Shown: positions 63,490 to 64,000 of the stretch, piece after piece | Position numbering within the stretch: the stretch's first letter is position 1 | Layout of the letters: each line of letters opens with the position of its first letter | Assembly: GCA_944322715.1 (NCBI GenBank) | Contig: CALUPT010000002.1 | Coordinates: 1 to 64,000 of the forward strand | Source of the DNA: an uncultured Bacteroidales bacterium | GTDB lineage: Bacteria > Bacteroidota > Bacteroidia > Bacteroidales > UBA932 | DNA: 64,000 nt | Reading direction: 5' to 3' | Notes under the pieces: model-generated | Seen by the model: only the letters and a program-made list of their open reading frames with translations | Told to the model about the DNA's origin: nothing | The model's database searches: none | Position numbers and translations under genes: made by a program

Positions 63490-64000
63490 ATGTTCCTGGC
63501 CGTCATTATCCTGACAGCCGGGTGCCTGCTGCTGCTCCAGACTACATTCGTCCAGACTTTCATTGCGGGCAAGGTTGCGGATGCCCTTACCGAAACGGAG
63601 ATAGATGCCGACATATCATTCGGGAAAATCCATTTCAAGCCCTTCAACACCCTTATAGTCAGGGATCTTGCCGTCACTGACCCGAATCCGTGCGAAATTT
63701 CCGGAGAAACCGCTCCGGACACGCTTTTCGTGGCGGAATACATCTCTGCAAGATTCACCCTGAAAGGACTTACAGGACAGAGCATCAGCATTGGCAGCGC
63801 CTTCGTCCGGAATGCGCGGATGAACCTTGTCCTCGAAGACGGGGATTTCAAGACGAACCTGGCCAGGATGTTCAGGATACCTGCCGTGCGGGAGAAAAAG
63901 GAAGCCCAGAACAGGGAAATCTTCCACATAAAGGATGTGGAAGTGGAAAACATCCGTTTCTGCATGAGGAACGCCACAGCCAGGAGTTTCGCGGCTTCGC
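63490..64000 (+). CDS. TamB/AsmA-like envelope protein (5' part, cut by window)
   Basis: The frame is open from about 63,430 to the window end. The start is ATG 63490 (MFLAVIILTAGCLLLL, one membrane anchor) or TTG 63472, which adds LKILWF. After the anchor comes QTTFVQTFIAGKVADAL, ITEID-like ADISFGKIHFKPFNTLIVRDLAV, the N-terminal plan of TamB/AsmA-type proteins that span the periplasm and take part in lipid transport or outer-membrane assembly. A TATTTTTG box (63413-63420) could be its -7 element. Only the first 170 residues are visible; the protein continues beyond 64,000. Confidence 0.75.
   Translation, partial: MFLAVIILTAGCLLLLQTTFVQTFIAGKVADALTETEIDADISFGKIHFKPFNTLIVRDLAVTDPNPCEISGETAPDTLFVAEYISARFTLKGLTGQSISIGSAFVRNARMNLVLEDGDFKTNLARMFRIPAVREKKEAQNREIFHIKDVEVENIRFCMRNATARSFAAS

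Noticed and set aside
63396-63977. Open frame on the minus strand at the right end
   Set aside because: It mirrors the plus-strand TamB/AsmA-like frame, which has a membrane anchor and family pattern.

Overview
The window reads as part of a Bacteroidales (Bacteroidota) chromosome. Three sites fit the Bacteroidota sigma promoter exactly (TTTG, 19 bases, TAnnTTTG). The gene content also fits: DUF4493/PCMD surface lipoproteins, a DUF1573 protein, a NodT-type RND efflux operon, a GH20 hexosaminidase, DPP-IV, an M64 peptidase and a TonB-dependent receptor. Family or genus cannot be fixed from the sequence alone.

Positions 1 to about 7,650 are one end of an AT-richer integrative element whose far end lies left of the window. 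A tyrosine recombinase sits beside a tRNA-Gly(CCC) gene, and the 3' end of that tRNA is duplicated next to the integrase. All cargo genes point left. They include small unknown proteins, a MntA-HepT toxin-antitoxin pair with a terminator, and a DExH helicase-like gene that reads as one continuous frame except for two TGA codons, both at positions that look like tryptophan. Several cargo genes share an AT-rich leader (AACCAATTAAA...).

From 7.7 to 30.8 kb lie core and accessory chromosomal genes. These are a GIN/DUF2807 lipoprotein; a leftward RND operon (membrane fusion protein, pump, outer-membrane factor, AraC regulator); phosphoglucomutase followed by formate-tetrahydrofolate ligase; a THUMP-like methyltransferase; DPP-IV; an overlapping operon of hexosaminidase, a two-TM sensor-like protein, TrkH and a RecD-like helicase; and, on the plus strand, a DUF1573 lipoprotein with a membrane transporter. 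The transporter carries an expanded intergenic repeat in frame inside a loop.

From 30.8 to 39.5 kb is a leftward surface cluster with a strong promoter at its head: three DUF4493 lipoproteins (two with PCMD-like C-termini), an outer-membrane barrel and a PCMD lipoprotein. Two of its genes are followed within a few bases of the stop codon by the same repeat family.

From 39.7 to 54.6 kb come parE, an acyltransferase, an AMP-dependent ligase and an aminotransferase in one direction; an ATPase gene with a palindrome over its promoter; a truncated ATPase/nuclease gene; a small TM protein with a split ThrE exporter and a LysR regulator; a TonB receptor; mnmA; and cdd. The SRP RNA follows at 54.7 kb, then a composite repeat with two 61-bp dyads. 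The right end holds a YczE-like/cytidylate-kinase fusion, a TlpA-like lipoprotein, an EamA transporter, mgsA, an M64 peptidase, an FAD oxidoreductase, tsaD and the start of a TamB/AsmA-like gene cut by the window edge.
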